Part shown: positions 7,675-16,193 of the stretch, piece by piece
Position numbering within the stretch: the stretch's first letter is position 1
How the letters are laid out: the number at the start of each line of letters is the position of its first letter
NCBI GenBank assembly: GCA_019155205.2
Contig: JAHNZQ020000172.1
Coordinates: 818,404 to 842,308 of the forward strand
Source: Gracilaria vermiculophylla
Lineage: Eukaryota > Rhodophyta > Florideophyceae > Gracilariales > Gracilariaceae
Length of the DNA: 23,905 nucleotides
Direction: 5' to 3'
Translations under genes and position numbers: made by a program
Notes under the pieces: generated by a model
Told to the model about the DNA's origin: nothing
What the model saw: only the letters and a program-made list of their open reading frames with translations
The model's database searches: none

Positions 7675-8722
7675 TCCTGAGTTCGTAAGGCCGTTACTTG
7701 ATGATGCCGCTCCCTACAGTGGTCTTGAAACTAACGAACTGTCTCTAATACGCTCGTTTGTCTGTCCCGATTGGCATGGTGTTCTTGATCCGATCCCTGA
7801 AGTTGTTGCTGACACTCCTTACTGGCAGTATGGCACCGGCGACCACTCCAGCGATACCCGACCTATCATCGGTTCCATCGTGATGCAGGTCCGCACTGAC
7901 CAAAACAACGTTAACGAGATCCGCCATTTGGTCATCTCGGGCTCCTCACAATGGGTTGTAGGGCGAAACGTTACCAAGAATTGCAACATACTTCACATTA
8001 ACTGCAATTTGTTACAGTTACCAGGCGGTAACACCACTCCGCCTGATCAGATTACTTTAGTGGACAAACACATGCATTGCTATGTTCCACACCAGTGTTT
8101 CACGTTCCATGCTCTCCCGCTGAGCTCGGTTATCCACATGCGTCTTATTTGCGCCACTGCCTCTTTCAAACCTGTTCAATCCGATCGCCCGTGGCGCGAA
8201 TTGAAGCATATCGTGAACAAGGTGCACAAACATGTGTGTGGGCACTCTTCGTACACCGATATCAAACTGTTGCTCCTACGCAACAATGTGTGGAACGAAG
8301 ATGTGAACAAGTACCTTACACGCACTCTTGACCAGTGCACTAGTTGCCGCATCTCTGCTTTACCGCAGCCTGCCCGTAAGGTATCGATCAGCTCTATGTC
8401 ACGTTCTTTCAACGAGATGGTATGTGTTGATCATATGTTCTTAGATGAACTATGCGTTTTTCATGTCATGGACTCTGTTTCTAGATTTTCTGCAGGTTTG
8501 GTTGTTTCCTCAACCTCGATGCTTGAAGCAATCCGTGCTTTGGAAGCTATTTGGATTTCTTCATTCTGGACACCGTCTGTTATCCTCTTTGATCCAGCTT
8601 TCAACAAAAACATCTTTACTTCGTATCTTTCTTTCCATGGCATCCTCCCTCGGCCGATCCCCCTGCGAAGACACAACAAGAACGTCATCGAGTCCAAGCA
8701 CCGTATTATACGCGACGTCTAA
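7658..8722 (+). CDS. pol: Copia pol part 1: protease and integrase
   Basis: Frame +1 to gag, open from before 7673 to the TAA at 8720-8722. The ATG at 7658 is probably not used; entry by a shift at the gag UGA would begin GAT CCT GAG at 7673. The protease comes first: LLDDAAPYSG (box codons 7700-7711), then HSSDTRPIIGS and SSQWVVGRNVT. The expected D-x-G-A reads D-D-A-A, with Gly changed to Ala. Integrase: zinc-binding H/C cluster (VHKHVCGH...CTSC, residues about 189-230), catalytic Asp258 (VCVDHMF), Asp312 (LFDPAF) and Glu345 (NVIESKH), with 32 residues between the last two. The stop falls eight codons after the Glu, and the same frame continues at once. Confidence 0.85.
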   Translation: MPFSLDPEFVRPLLDDAAPYSGLETNELSLIRSFVCPDWHGVLDPIPEVVADTPYWQYGTGDHSSDTRPIIGSIVMQVRTDQNNVNEIRHLVISGSSQWVVGRNVTKNCNILHINCNLLQLPGGNTTPPDQITLVDKHMHCYVPHQCFTFHALPLSSVIHMRLICATASFKPVQSDRPWRELKHIVNKVHKHVCGHSSYTDIKLLLLRNNVWNEDVNKYLTRTLDQCTSCRISALPQPARKVSISSMSRSFNEMVCVDHMFLDELCVFHVMDSVSRFSAGLVVSSTSMLEAIRALEAIWISSFWTPSVILFDPAFNKNIFTSYLSFHGILPRPIPLRRHNKNVIESKHRIIRDV

Positions 8723-11413
8723 AACCGCTTGAAGCATGCTGCAACGCTTTCCATTCCAGAGTACTTATCAGTCCTTGTTCAGCAGTCTCTTCGAATTTGC
8801 AACGATCTTTACGGTAACGATGTTCTTTCAGCCTTTGAGCTCGCAAAGGGGTACACTAGACCGGTTAACTCGTCCACACCACCTTCTTCTGTACCAGATG
8901 GCATAGTCCATGCTCACGAAACTCTTTTGGCCCAGCGCAAGCTTACCTTAATACTGCGATCAATGTCTGTTACCGAAATTCCAATCAAAGTGGGAGACTT
9001 GGTCCAGGTCTATATCAAACAGCAACACCAGAAAAGAGGGAAGTGGTCTGCTCCAAAACTCATTCTTTCATACGACCTTGCTAGTCGTACAGCTACTGTT
9101 CCAGGACAAAACGGTAGAAAAATCTCTGCTGCAATTGAAGATGTTAGGCCCGCTATCAGCGAAGACGGGCTCGCTACTGCTCTGCAAGATGCAATCGATG
9201 AATTGGATGGCTGTATCCAGAATACACTATTCGAACACCTTGGTCGAGAAAGTTCTGAGAACGATGAAGTTCGCATTGGAAAGATGTGTAGTAGTTCCGA
9301 AAGTGAGAAAGTGGAAAACCTCGCTACCCAAGATAATTACCTCGAACCTGACGCTCTTCCGCTCACAAACCAGGTTACGTCACCGCAAGCAACGGTCAAC
9401 CAAGTGCCTAACCAGGATAATTCCCACCAAGAATTACCCTCTGTTGGGGACAACATTGAGGTGTACTGGCCTATGGATGACACGTTCTATCCGGGCACAG
9501 TGCAAAGGTACACGGACCGTACCGAGAAGCACACCGCTCGCTACGATGACGGTGCTAAGGAAATTCTCAACCTTCGAGACGAAACTTGGCGCTACTCCCA
9601 CCATGATTCTACCAACACTGAACTATTCGACGCTGCAGAACCTACCACTGGTAACCCTTCCGCTGAATCCGCTCCTCCTCCCAAGCTACTACAAAATATT
9701 GCGGACTCACAACCCATTGGTACCGACGAGTCTGCTACCACGATTTCGAGCTCGGAAGTTCAGTTGTCTCCTTCCGTTTGTCTGCAAAGCATCGAACAGA
9801 AAACAATTTCCGATTTCTTTGATGTTCTAGGGAGCAAAGAGTTTCCACAGCACCAAGGCCAAGGTCTCCCGAGTTTTATTGTGGACAGCACCTATTATAG
9901 AGAAGAGAATGTGTTTAAGAGGACTGTGCAGATAGTTCCAGTGTCTGAAGTTCCGGATGGTGCTAACGTGATCAGCAGCCATGTCTTCTACAAATTGAAA
10001 AAGTGTGACGATAACAGCTTCCTACTGAAAGCCCGCATAGCTCCACACGGCAATGAAGATAGGGATAAGGCCTTGCTCAAGACGGATTCTGCTACGTGTC
10101 CTCCAGTTGGAATCAGGATTCTGCTTTCGCTATCGTCAATTAAGAAATGGACCTTAGCCAAGATCGACTTCAAAAGTGCTTTTCTTCAGACAGGACAAGC
10201 TACACGCGATGTGCACATGATCCCCCCCCGCGAATGCTCTACAAAACGTCGCTTTTATTGGTTACTACTCTCCGCTGTCTATGGCCTTGTCAACGCCAGT
10301 GCCAAATGGCAGCATCTAAGCGATAAGCTTCTTTCCTCTCTTGGTTTTTTGCAGCTCGTTTGGGTCCCCCAACTATTCTATTTAGAAGGACAGTCTGGTC
10401 CTTCTGTCGTCGCTGTCAAAGTAGTCGACGATGTTTTGTTTGCCGGACACAGATCTGCACTTGAAGAGCTCATCAACAAGATCCAAAGTTCGTATACACT
10501 GGGTACCATTGTGTTCGGACCAGGAACGTTCCTTTTTTATGGACTTACTGTTTGTCAACATGATGATTACGTTTTGAAGATTCACGGTGACGATAAGCTG
10601 CAGTCTATGGAGTCCTACTCTTTGGATCGCAATCGCCGCAAAGAAATCGATGATGTCCTAAATCCTATTGAGATGTCTTCTTTTCGCTCCTTGAACAGTT
10701 CCATTGGTTGGCTCGGTGTTGCTGCGTCTCCCTTTTGCTCAACCGCCTCAAGTATCTTGCAACAAAAAGGACCTTCAGTGAGAGTGAAAGATATGATTAC
10801 TCAGTTCAACGTTCTACGCAACTTGAAAAAACGTGGCACTACTACCCTTTACAAGTCCCCGTCTAGCGGAAGCTTTCCTGTTACCTTGCTTGTGTTTTCA
10901 GACGCAAGTCGAACTGTGGATCATGGACAACTCGGACTTGTTGCTGGTCTTTTATTTGGAGACTTTTGCGAGAACGCCGTTTTTCATCCCATCTCTTGGA
11001 AGTCGCACAAATCCCGCCGTCCTGTCAAATCCATTGGTTCCGCTGAGATACTGGCTGCCGGTGAAGCCATAGATGAAGGAAAACTTCTGCGTAGTGCTTA
11101 CCAGAAACTTCTGGGGGTTGAAGTTAACCTTGCAATCGCTGTCGACTCAAAGGACTTGTTTGACAAGCTGTCTACCTGCCGCAACGCTACTGATCGCTCT
11201 ATCCGCGCAGATGTAAGCGTTATTCGGTATGAGTTTGAAACTCATAGTATCAACGTCATGTTTTGGCTACCAGGAAAGTCTAACCTTGCGGACCCTCTTA
11301 CAAAGCTTGATAGCCCTCTTTGTTCATCCTTAGAGACTCTTCTCTACACTGGTCAAATTCCTATTGATACTAACGAGTGTATTCCGCGCTTATCGAATCG
11401 TTCTTTTGGTTAA
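8723..11413 (+). CDS. pol: Copia pol part 2: IN C-terminus, Tudor-like, RT, RNase H
   Basis: Continues the same frame after the TAA at 8720; it has no plausible start of its own (only a TTG at 8729). Numbering from 8729: integrase C-terminal domain at about 85-145 (IKVGDLVQVYI, KRGKWSAPKLI). A Tudor/agenet-like module follows at about 237-290 (VGDNIEVYWPMDDTFYPGTV, YDDGAKEILNL, ETWRY). RT begins near 395, with catalytic KIDFKSAFLQTG at about 480 and VVDDVLFAG at about 565; the usual YVDD reads VVDD. RNase H of the Ty1/copia type is at about 720-870 (FSDAS, SAEILAAGEAI, AVDSKDLFDKL, WLPGKSNLADPLTK). All 894 residues are open, so RT and RNase H look intact. Confidence 0.88.
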   Translation, partial: NRLKHAATLSIPEYLSVLVQQSLRICNDLYGNDVLSAFELAKGYTRPVNSSTPPSSVPDGIVHAHETLLAQRKLTLILRSMSVTEIPIKVGDLVQVYIKQQHQKRGKWSAPKLILSYDLASRTATVPGQNGRKISAAIEDVRPAISEDGLATALQDAIDELDGCIQNTLFEHLGRESSENDEVRIGKMCSSSESEKVENLATQDNYLEPDALPLTNQVTSPQATVNQVPNQDNSHQELPSVGDNIEVYWPMDDTFYPGTVQRYTDRTEKHTARYDDGAKEILNLRDETWRYSHHDSTNTELFDAAEPTTGNPSAESAPPPKLLQNIADSQPIGTDESATTISSSEVQLSPSVCLQSIEQKTISDFFDVLGSKEFPQHQGQGLPSFIVDSTYYREENVFKRTVQIVPVSEVPDGANVISSHVFYKLKKCDDNSFLLKARIAPHGNEDRDKALLKTDSATCPPVGIRILLSLSSIKKWTLAKIDFKSAFLQTGQATRDVHMIPPRECSTKRRFYWLLLSAVYGLVNASAKWQHLSDKLLSSLGFLQLVWVPQLFYLEGQSGPSVVAVKVVDDVLFAGHRSALEELINKIQSSYTLGTIVFGPGTFLFYGLTVCQHDDYVLKIHGDDKLQSMESYSLDRNRRKEIDDVLNPIEMSSFRSLNSSIGWLGVAASPFCSTASSILQQKGPSVRVKDMITQFNVLRNLKKRGTTTLYKSPSSGSFPVTLLVFSDASRTVDHGQLGLVAGLLFGDFCENAVFHPISWKSHKSRRPVKSIGSAEILAAGEAIDEGKLLRSAYQKLLGVEVNLAIAVDSKDLFDKLSTCRNATDRSIRADVSVIRYEFETHSINVMFWLPGKSNLADPLTKLDSPLCSSLETLLYTGQIPIDTNECIPRLSNRSFG

Positions 11414-11548
11414 TCTGCTTTACGAGACGGTTCTATGGCTTCGCTTACTGGTCATGTGCTATTGGTGATCTTCTGTCGTCTTCTTCTTTTTCTAGTTTCG
11501 TTTCAGTCTTCTTGCTCTCACACTTATTCAACTTACGCGTATGGTTTT
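11414..11548 (+). other. Pyrimidine-rich tail between pol and 3' LTR
   Basis: A 135-base spacer with a long T/C-rich run (about 11465-11515). A frame from ATG 11435 would give a short hydrophobic peptide (HVLLVIFCRLLLFLVSF) and runs on into the LTR. It probably reflects the T-rich composition rather than a gene. Confidence 0.5.
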
Positions 11549-11562
11549 AAGAAGAGAATGAG
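11549..11562 (+). other. Polypurine tract
   Basis: AAGAAGAGAATGAG lies directly before the 3' LTR, where the plus-strand DNA primer of LTR retrotransposons is made. One T interrupts it. It supports 11563 as the first LTR base. Confidence 0.75.
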
Positions 11563-12024
11563 TATGAATATTGCGTGCAGTACCTCGCCGGTATCGCGTC
11601 TGTTTAATTTCACAGGTATGGCTATCGCTACTGTCGTCCTATGCCTGCGTGGTTATCGCTACTGTCGTCCAGTACCTGCGTGGCTATCGCTACTGTCTAC
11701 AATGGCTACGGTTGAGTATCGCTACGTACTAAGTTTGTTCGTTCTCGATAATACTGTGCCAAGGGCTTGTTTGTAGCGTACGTCTTCTACTGTGAGTTTG
11801 TTATTGGGTTTAGGTCTGTGCTTAGTGTGCTGTCTTGGTCGGTGACTCTGGGTTGCTATCGAAGGTTTGGTGTTTCTGTGTTCTCTATATAAGCGCTCTG
11901 TGAGCGCTCTCGGTCGTCGACTGAGGCGGTCAAGCGATCCGTTCTTCTGTTACTTTACCCTCTGTTCTACTGTGAAAGCTTTATCAGTTCGTGTTCTCGA
12001 CCTTCGCTACTCACGCTTTTTATT
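11563..12024 (+). repeat. 3' LTR of copia element
   Basis: Same 462 bases as 6265-6726 with 9 substitutions, among them T/C in AGTACTTCG, G/A in GTTTGATTT and G/T in CACGCGTTTT. It carries the TATA box and hairpin at 11886-11908. Followed by CCCTTCATTG, where Tc1 transposase resumes. Confidence 0.92.
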
Positions 12025-12432
12025 CCCTTCATTGAAACCAAAATGAATGCAGAAAAATATCAAGAAGTTCTATACAACTATTTGCTACCTTTTGGTTTAT
12101 GTTTTTATGAAGAAAATTTCATTTTTCAAGAGGATAATGCGCCTGTACACACTGCATCTTTAATCAAAAATTGGCTACAGGAGTCTGAGGTATCTGTTTT
12201 AGAGTGTCCAGCGCGCTGACTAGATTTGAATCCAATTGAAAACGTTTTAAGGCTGCTAGCGGGGATGGTTTATGCGCATGGAAGGCAATTTCAGACAGTT
12301 TTTGAGCTCAAGAACTGTATTAAAAATTGCTGGAAATCTATAACAGTTTCAATTTTATAACAGTATATTAATTCGATGCCAAAACGCTGCATTAGCGTTA
12401 TACAGCAAAAAGGATGCATAATAAACTATTGA
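12025..12432 (+). pseudogene. Tc1 transposase, C-terminal half
   Basis: Resumes the transposase frame as IETKMNAEKYQEVLYNYLLPF, shown here as its first 20 or so residues only, then FQEDNAPVHTA with the second catalytic Asp and LDLNPIEN with the catalytic Glu. Thirty-four residues lie between them (Tc1 signature). The C-terminal tail reads INSMPKRCISVIQQKG and stops at TGA 12430-12432. Two premature stops interrupt it: TGA at 12217-12219, just before LDLNPIEN, and TAA at 12358-12360. With the 5' half this accounts for a full-length transposase of normal size, now dead. Confidence 0.87.
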
Positions 12433-12592
12433 TCGTCGCGCAGAAAAAATTTTTTTATTGATGATCGTATGTTTTTGAAAGGTTTTTTTGACTTTACTTT
12501 TTTCTGAAACTTATTTTTGTAGGCGTACAGCATACATTTGTTCGTTTTATTGAGATTTCACTGCATGTCGTACGTTTTTGAAACAGTCTGTA
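12433..12592 (+). repeat. Right end of Tc1 element, subterminal and terminal sites
   Basis: The terminal inverted repeat is 12571-12592 (TACGTTTTTGAAACAGTCTG then TA). An inner copy of the same word, GTATGTTTTTGAAAGG, lies at about 12467, roughly 104 bases inside. Paired outer and inner transposase sites of this sort are known from IR/DR-type Tc1 elements. Confidence 0.6.
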
Positions 12593-12914
12593 CGTATCCA
12601 TTGCTGAAGTCGATACCCGGATAACTACGTTATATTCCAAGCGGCAGTCTCTTTGTTTACAGTGTAATTAATTGCTGCACAACTGAACCGATGCGGGGCA
12701 TTGATTGTTGATGTTCTACCTAACGTTTTGACAGCTCAAATAAGAATCGTATAAGCAAAAATATCAGGAATGAATCTAATAAAACTCTTCTCTATGTTTT
12801 TTAAATTAAGGCTAATTGTTTCTTACTTACATTCCTATGGTGCATATTTAGCGTTTGTTTTCCACCCATATCCAGAACTACATAAATTGCACATAAAACT
12901 ATGCCTTTTTGTCA
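12593..12914. other. No gene seen
   Basis: AT-rich sequence between the Tc1 element and the first solo-LTR-like repeat. No open frame of note, no repeat or RNA gene recognised. Confidence 0.6.
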
Positions 12915-13175
12915 TGGGGAAACACAGATAGAGGTATTGTGACACACAGAACCACAAAGGCAGTCTACAAGCCACATTGTCTTCAAAGACTGTCTCAAAA
13001 ACTGTTTTCAAGTTACACTGTTTTCCAATGTTGAATTGAATAAAGTATTATCAGTTTTAGCTAGAATACCGGTCGAAGCACGTTATCTACTAATAAAGAC
13101 ATAGAGTCCGCTGTTCTCCTATGAGAATCAGCCAGACTTCTTTTAGTACCACATTTTCCGCTCTGCAATGTTACA
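12915..13175 (+). repeat. Solo-LTR-like repeat, copy A
   Basis: About 261 bases, aligning over its whole length with 14443-14698 and 17768-18030. Shared landmarks: ATAGAGGTAT near the start, GTCTTCAA, AGCACGTTATCTA, AATAAAGACATAG, GAGAATCAGCCAGACTTCTT and ACCACAT...CTC..AATGTTACA at the end. It contains AATAAA signals. The end TGTTACA is at 13169-13175; the start is eroded (TGGGGAAACA). No clear target duplication. Confidence 0.75.
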
Positions 13176-13490
13176 CATGGTTCTTTGCATGTCTCTGCAA
13201 ATACTTTTTCACCAAGAATTTTGTATCATAATATCACAATGTGGACAGGAAAACTTGCAGTTGCTTGAATTATGACTGGCCGCAAGATTCCTTGGAGAAC
13301 TCGCTTCGCAGAAACTTTTGTGAAACAGATTACATCCGTGTTTTCGCAAACGGCACGGTTGGTGTATCTCACGATGACAGTTGCGGAAAAGCACTGAGGG
13401 AGTTCTACAGTCGCGAGCCGTGCATGTAGAGCATCGGCATAATTCTCTATGTGAAACAGACGAGCCACTGGTTTACGAGCTCAATTGCGG
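13160..13490 (-). pseudogene. C2H2 zinc-finger gene relic
   Basis: On the minus strand, a frame from about 13488 to 13209 is rich in Cys and His: HRELCRCSTCTARDC, FRNCHREIHQPC, KHGCNLFHKSFC, NCKFSCPHCD. After a TGA and a one-base shift it continues KKYLQRHAKNHV. Joined, the last part matches a C2H2 finger (C-X2-C ... H-X4-H), and the CTARDC ... H-X3-H part resembles a second finger missing two residues. The relic stops where repeat copy A begins (13175 going down). It could be a decayed relative of the two-finger gene at 16194, but sequence similarity outside the zinc ligands is weak. Confidence 0.35.
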
Positions 13491-14442
13491 TATGAAAAGG
13501 AGCGCGACGTAACAAAAAGCCACAACGCCGCACGCTCAATATGCGACGCGCGCAAACGTTCCGATCAATGAACACGTCGCGCAGTTCAAGCGAAATGGGC
13601 AGTTTACGCCGTTTGCGTCAAGCTACACGAGTTAACGATTTGAGAGTCAGCGAGACGCAAAACCGTGACATCAGATTCGCGTCCTAGCACAGTCACTACT
13701 CCCAGTTCATTATACAGAGGCACAGTTCAAGCGCGATACAAACTATCAAGTTTCTAGGTTTGATGGTATGACGATTAGGGTCTAGTTTATAGAAATCATT
13801 GAAAACGTCAACAGCCCGACCTTTGAAGAGAGTGGAGGATGGTCAGACTTCTTCCAACGAACCTATGTTACACTATGTCGATCAAAATTGAAAGTCCGAA
13901 ATTGTTCTACACAAAAACCACTCTTCACATTCGAGTCGTTACCGTTCTTATCTGCGGACGTTTCTCGCCATGGCCGAGGCTTGGTGCTCGAAAAAGACTC
14001 TCGTTGCTGGGTCACAACCATAGTGCTGGAATTAACGCCGGACATGCTGGGCAGATCAGATCCTGCCTTCGCTTCACGATTCATCCCAGAAGACATTGGA
14101 ACCTACTTCCGACGCCGCATAATCCTTTTCCTGGATTTATGTTGTAAAGGATGAGACTAGAATTGTATTTTCCATGGATAATCTTCCGTTTGACGGTTTC
14201 GGTGATTCCTTGGCGATTTTTCTTGTGATGCTTCGATCCTGCTGTTTAAATGTTCCTGGCTTTCGCGCTCGCCCTGGGGTGAACTCGTCAGCGGGTCTTT
14301 AGATTTAGGCGTATTTCATTTTTTGAGAAACTGCTCCGCATGAGGAGAGTATCGCTCTGCACGAAATCAGATGGAATGCCAACAGAAGTTGGCGAAGAGG
14401 TTGGATTTTCATTTGCACGATATGTACGGGATGACTAAGACG
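13491..14442. other. No confident gene
   Basis: About 950 bases. Overlapping open frames exist on both strands at 13839-14154 (up to 102 codons), but none shows a motif, and three frames being open together suggests base composition. An ATTTCAAG-free, CG-containing stretch at 13500-13640 is richer in CpG than its surroundings. Nothing else recognised. Confidence 0.5.
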
Positions 14443-14698
14443 TTTTTAAAACACATATAGAGGTGTTATACAACTCTAAACCACGAATGCAGTGCACAAG
14501 CCATACTACCATCAAGTACTGTCTCGAAGGCAGTCTTCAGGCTCCAATGAATTCGAGTATTAAAGCTAACAAAGTATCGTCAGATTAAGCTAGATTAGTG
14601 ATCGCAGCACATTATCTACCTTTATATATGTATAGCCTGCTCTGCGAGAATCAGCCAGATTCTTCTTCGCACCGCATCTTTCGCTCCCCAGTTTTACG
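14443..14698 (+). repeat. Solo-LTR-like repeat, copy B
   Basis: The most diverged of the three copies. It keeps ATATAGAGGTGT, ACTGTCTCGAAGGCAGTCTTCA, GATCGCAGCACATTATCTAC (each 20 bases or fewer apart from the second, which spans 14517-14538), GAATCAGCCAGATTCTTCTT and a TTTTACG end. Its AATAAA-like site has become TATATATG. Boundaries are within about 5 bases. Confidence 0.7.
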
Positions 14699-16193
14699 CT
14701 TCAACTGCTAATTTGAATAGAGTGAATGTTGCTGTGTGGGTTCTTTTCGTTATGGGGAAAACATTGTCGATCCACAATACTGGTTTTACTCCAAGTTTAA
14801 TTCTGAAAATCGGTATTGTGTTCGGAGTGATATTCTGCTACTTTGACAGAAATCCATTGTACCGGAGTGACATATTTGGACACTCAGATCAAGGAGCAGC
14901 TACTGTACTTCTTCAATTATGATCCTCATAATTGCGCGTTTATTATAGTTTAATATATATATATATGTATTTATTTATTTATTTGTGGGAAAGCTTATGT
15001 CATTATTTCACTAAAAGGTCTAGGATATGAAATACGCTGAGTTTTCATTTCAATATATGATAAGTGTGACTATCAGGAACGTATTTTCATTTTTAAAGAG
15101 TATAGGCCCAGAATTTGATAGAAAGTTAAATTATGCATTCCTCGTGCTAGATAAAGTCGAAGACTTCAAAGACATTTACGTCATAATTTGTATGAGATTA
15201 AATCAAAACTGCAATAGTTAAAACCCTAAGATAATGCAAATCTTTGCATTTTAATATTCATATAAAGAACCGTTTTTGAGCCAATAGTGTAATAAAACTG
15301 ATTTAAATTGACTGGGAGATGCAAGACATATTTTATCATTATTAGTTTGTGTCCTTGTAGGACAGGTCTATGGGTTTATGAATCAGGAAATCGGAAACGA
15401 TTGGGTTCACAGAAATTTCAATTCAGAAATCAATATTCATTTCCCAAGCTGTTGAAACTAAAAGGAAACTATTAGAAAAACTTCTTCCACAGGGACCAAG
15501 CAATCCTGACTCGTTATACAAAAGGCAAAAGTCATGCAGTTATTAATATTTTCAAAATTGACGGAAATAATAATCATCCAACAAAAATATGTATAAATGT
15601 ATATGTAAATATGCATGTATATATATATTGGTTCATTAGAACACCAAAAATAAAAATTTCGGAAACGTCTATTGGTTTTCAAACAAAATGTCCTTTTTTT
15701 GTAGCCAACCCCAAAATTCATCAGTCTTATACATATGTACTGTGTCAAGATTAAAGTATGTTTCATAAATACAAGTTCTTTTGGCAGGAACAATATGTAT
15801 ATTCTACGTATGCACAGAGTGATGACATTTCGAGTACTTTAGAATTCTTTGAATGAAATCGCGAGGGCGTTTTTTGGATTGCTTAAATGATAAAAACTTT
15901 CCTTGAATCGATTGGAAGCAAGCTTTCATAGATTTTAAAGTAAAACTATTATGCAATGAGCATACATATGAAATATAAGCATCAAACCAGTAACATACTT
16001 GTACTACCTCGGAAGATAAAAGCTAACGTCGCAAAAGAAGCCATTCAGAACGTTGACCACCAAAAAGGAAGGCTCTAAAGCAACCCCCTGCTCTTTGCGC
16101 CTAGATGTTTTTAATAAGAAATAGACAAGGGCGTCTTCAATACTCAAGATTGCAGAGAAAAGAAACTGTGCAACGTAGCAATTAAATATCAAG
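14699..16193. other. AT-rich stretch, no confident gene
   Basis: Contains short open frames (14713-14922, 15027-15221 on plus; 15458-15793 on minus) whose products are low-complexity or unrecognised. Simple repeats occur at 14951-14983 (TA then ATTT units) and 15590-15630 (GTATAT/ATATGT). The last ~190 bases are presumably the 5' flank of the zinc-finger gene at 16194. Confidence 0.55.
14951..14983 (+). repeat. Microsatellite (TA)n-(ATTT)n
   Basis: A run of TA repeats followed by TATTTATTTATTTATTTG. Confidence 0.8.

Larger units (their letters stand above)
6265..12024 (+). mobile_element. Ty1/copia-type LTR retrotransposon, nearly complete
   Basis: Two 462-bp LTRs (9 mismatches by eye, 98.1% identity), a primer site at 6727, gag, pol in the order protease-integrase-RT-RNase H (the Pseudoviridae order), and a polypurine tract directly before the 3' LTR. 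Insertion is inside the Tc1 transposase. The flanks GCCTT(T) and CCCTT(C) look like a 5-bp target duplication with one change, and removal restores the transposase frame (LTEIAF to IETKMN). Defects are few: one in-frame stop in pol (8720) and an altered protease box. It is the youngest and best-preserved element here. Confidence 0.92.
5539..12592 (+). mobile_element. Tc1-family transposon split by copia insertion
   Basis: Bounded by TA and imperfect 22-bp terminal inverted repeats (5539-5560 and 12571-12592; 16 of 22 match, core GTTT-AAAAAC). Removing the 6265-12024 retrotransposon leaves about 1.29 kb, the normal Tc1 length, and joins two halves of one transposase. The halves encode a paired-like DNA-binding region with a GRPK motif and a DDE catalytic core with 34 residues between the second Asp and the Glu, which defines the Tc1 (DD34E) family. 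Several stops show it was inactive. Confidence 0.9.

Noticed and set aside
5453..12620. Inverted match GTTATCCG..TATCG outside both Tc1 ends
   Set aside because: About 13 of 15 bases match, but it lies ~80 bases outside one end and ~20 outside the other, so it is not a symmetric terminal repeat. Chance is likely.
13839..14154. Open frames of 77-102 codons on both strands
   Set aside because: Three overlap with different products and none has a motif; composition is a sufficient explanation.
12915..14698. Repeat copies A and B as the two LTRs of one 1.8-kb element
   Set aside because: They differ from each other as much as from copy C, no primer site or polypurine tract lies between them, and the flanks do not match.
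15458..15793. 111-codon minus-strand frame
   Set aside because: It crosses a TA-rich simple repeat giving a run of Ile/Tyr/His; no domain visible.
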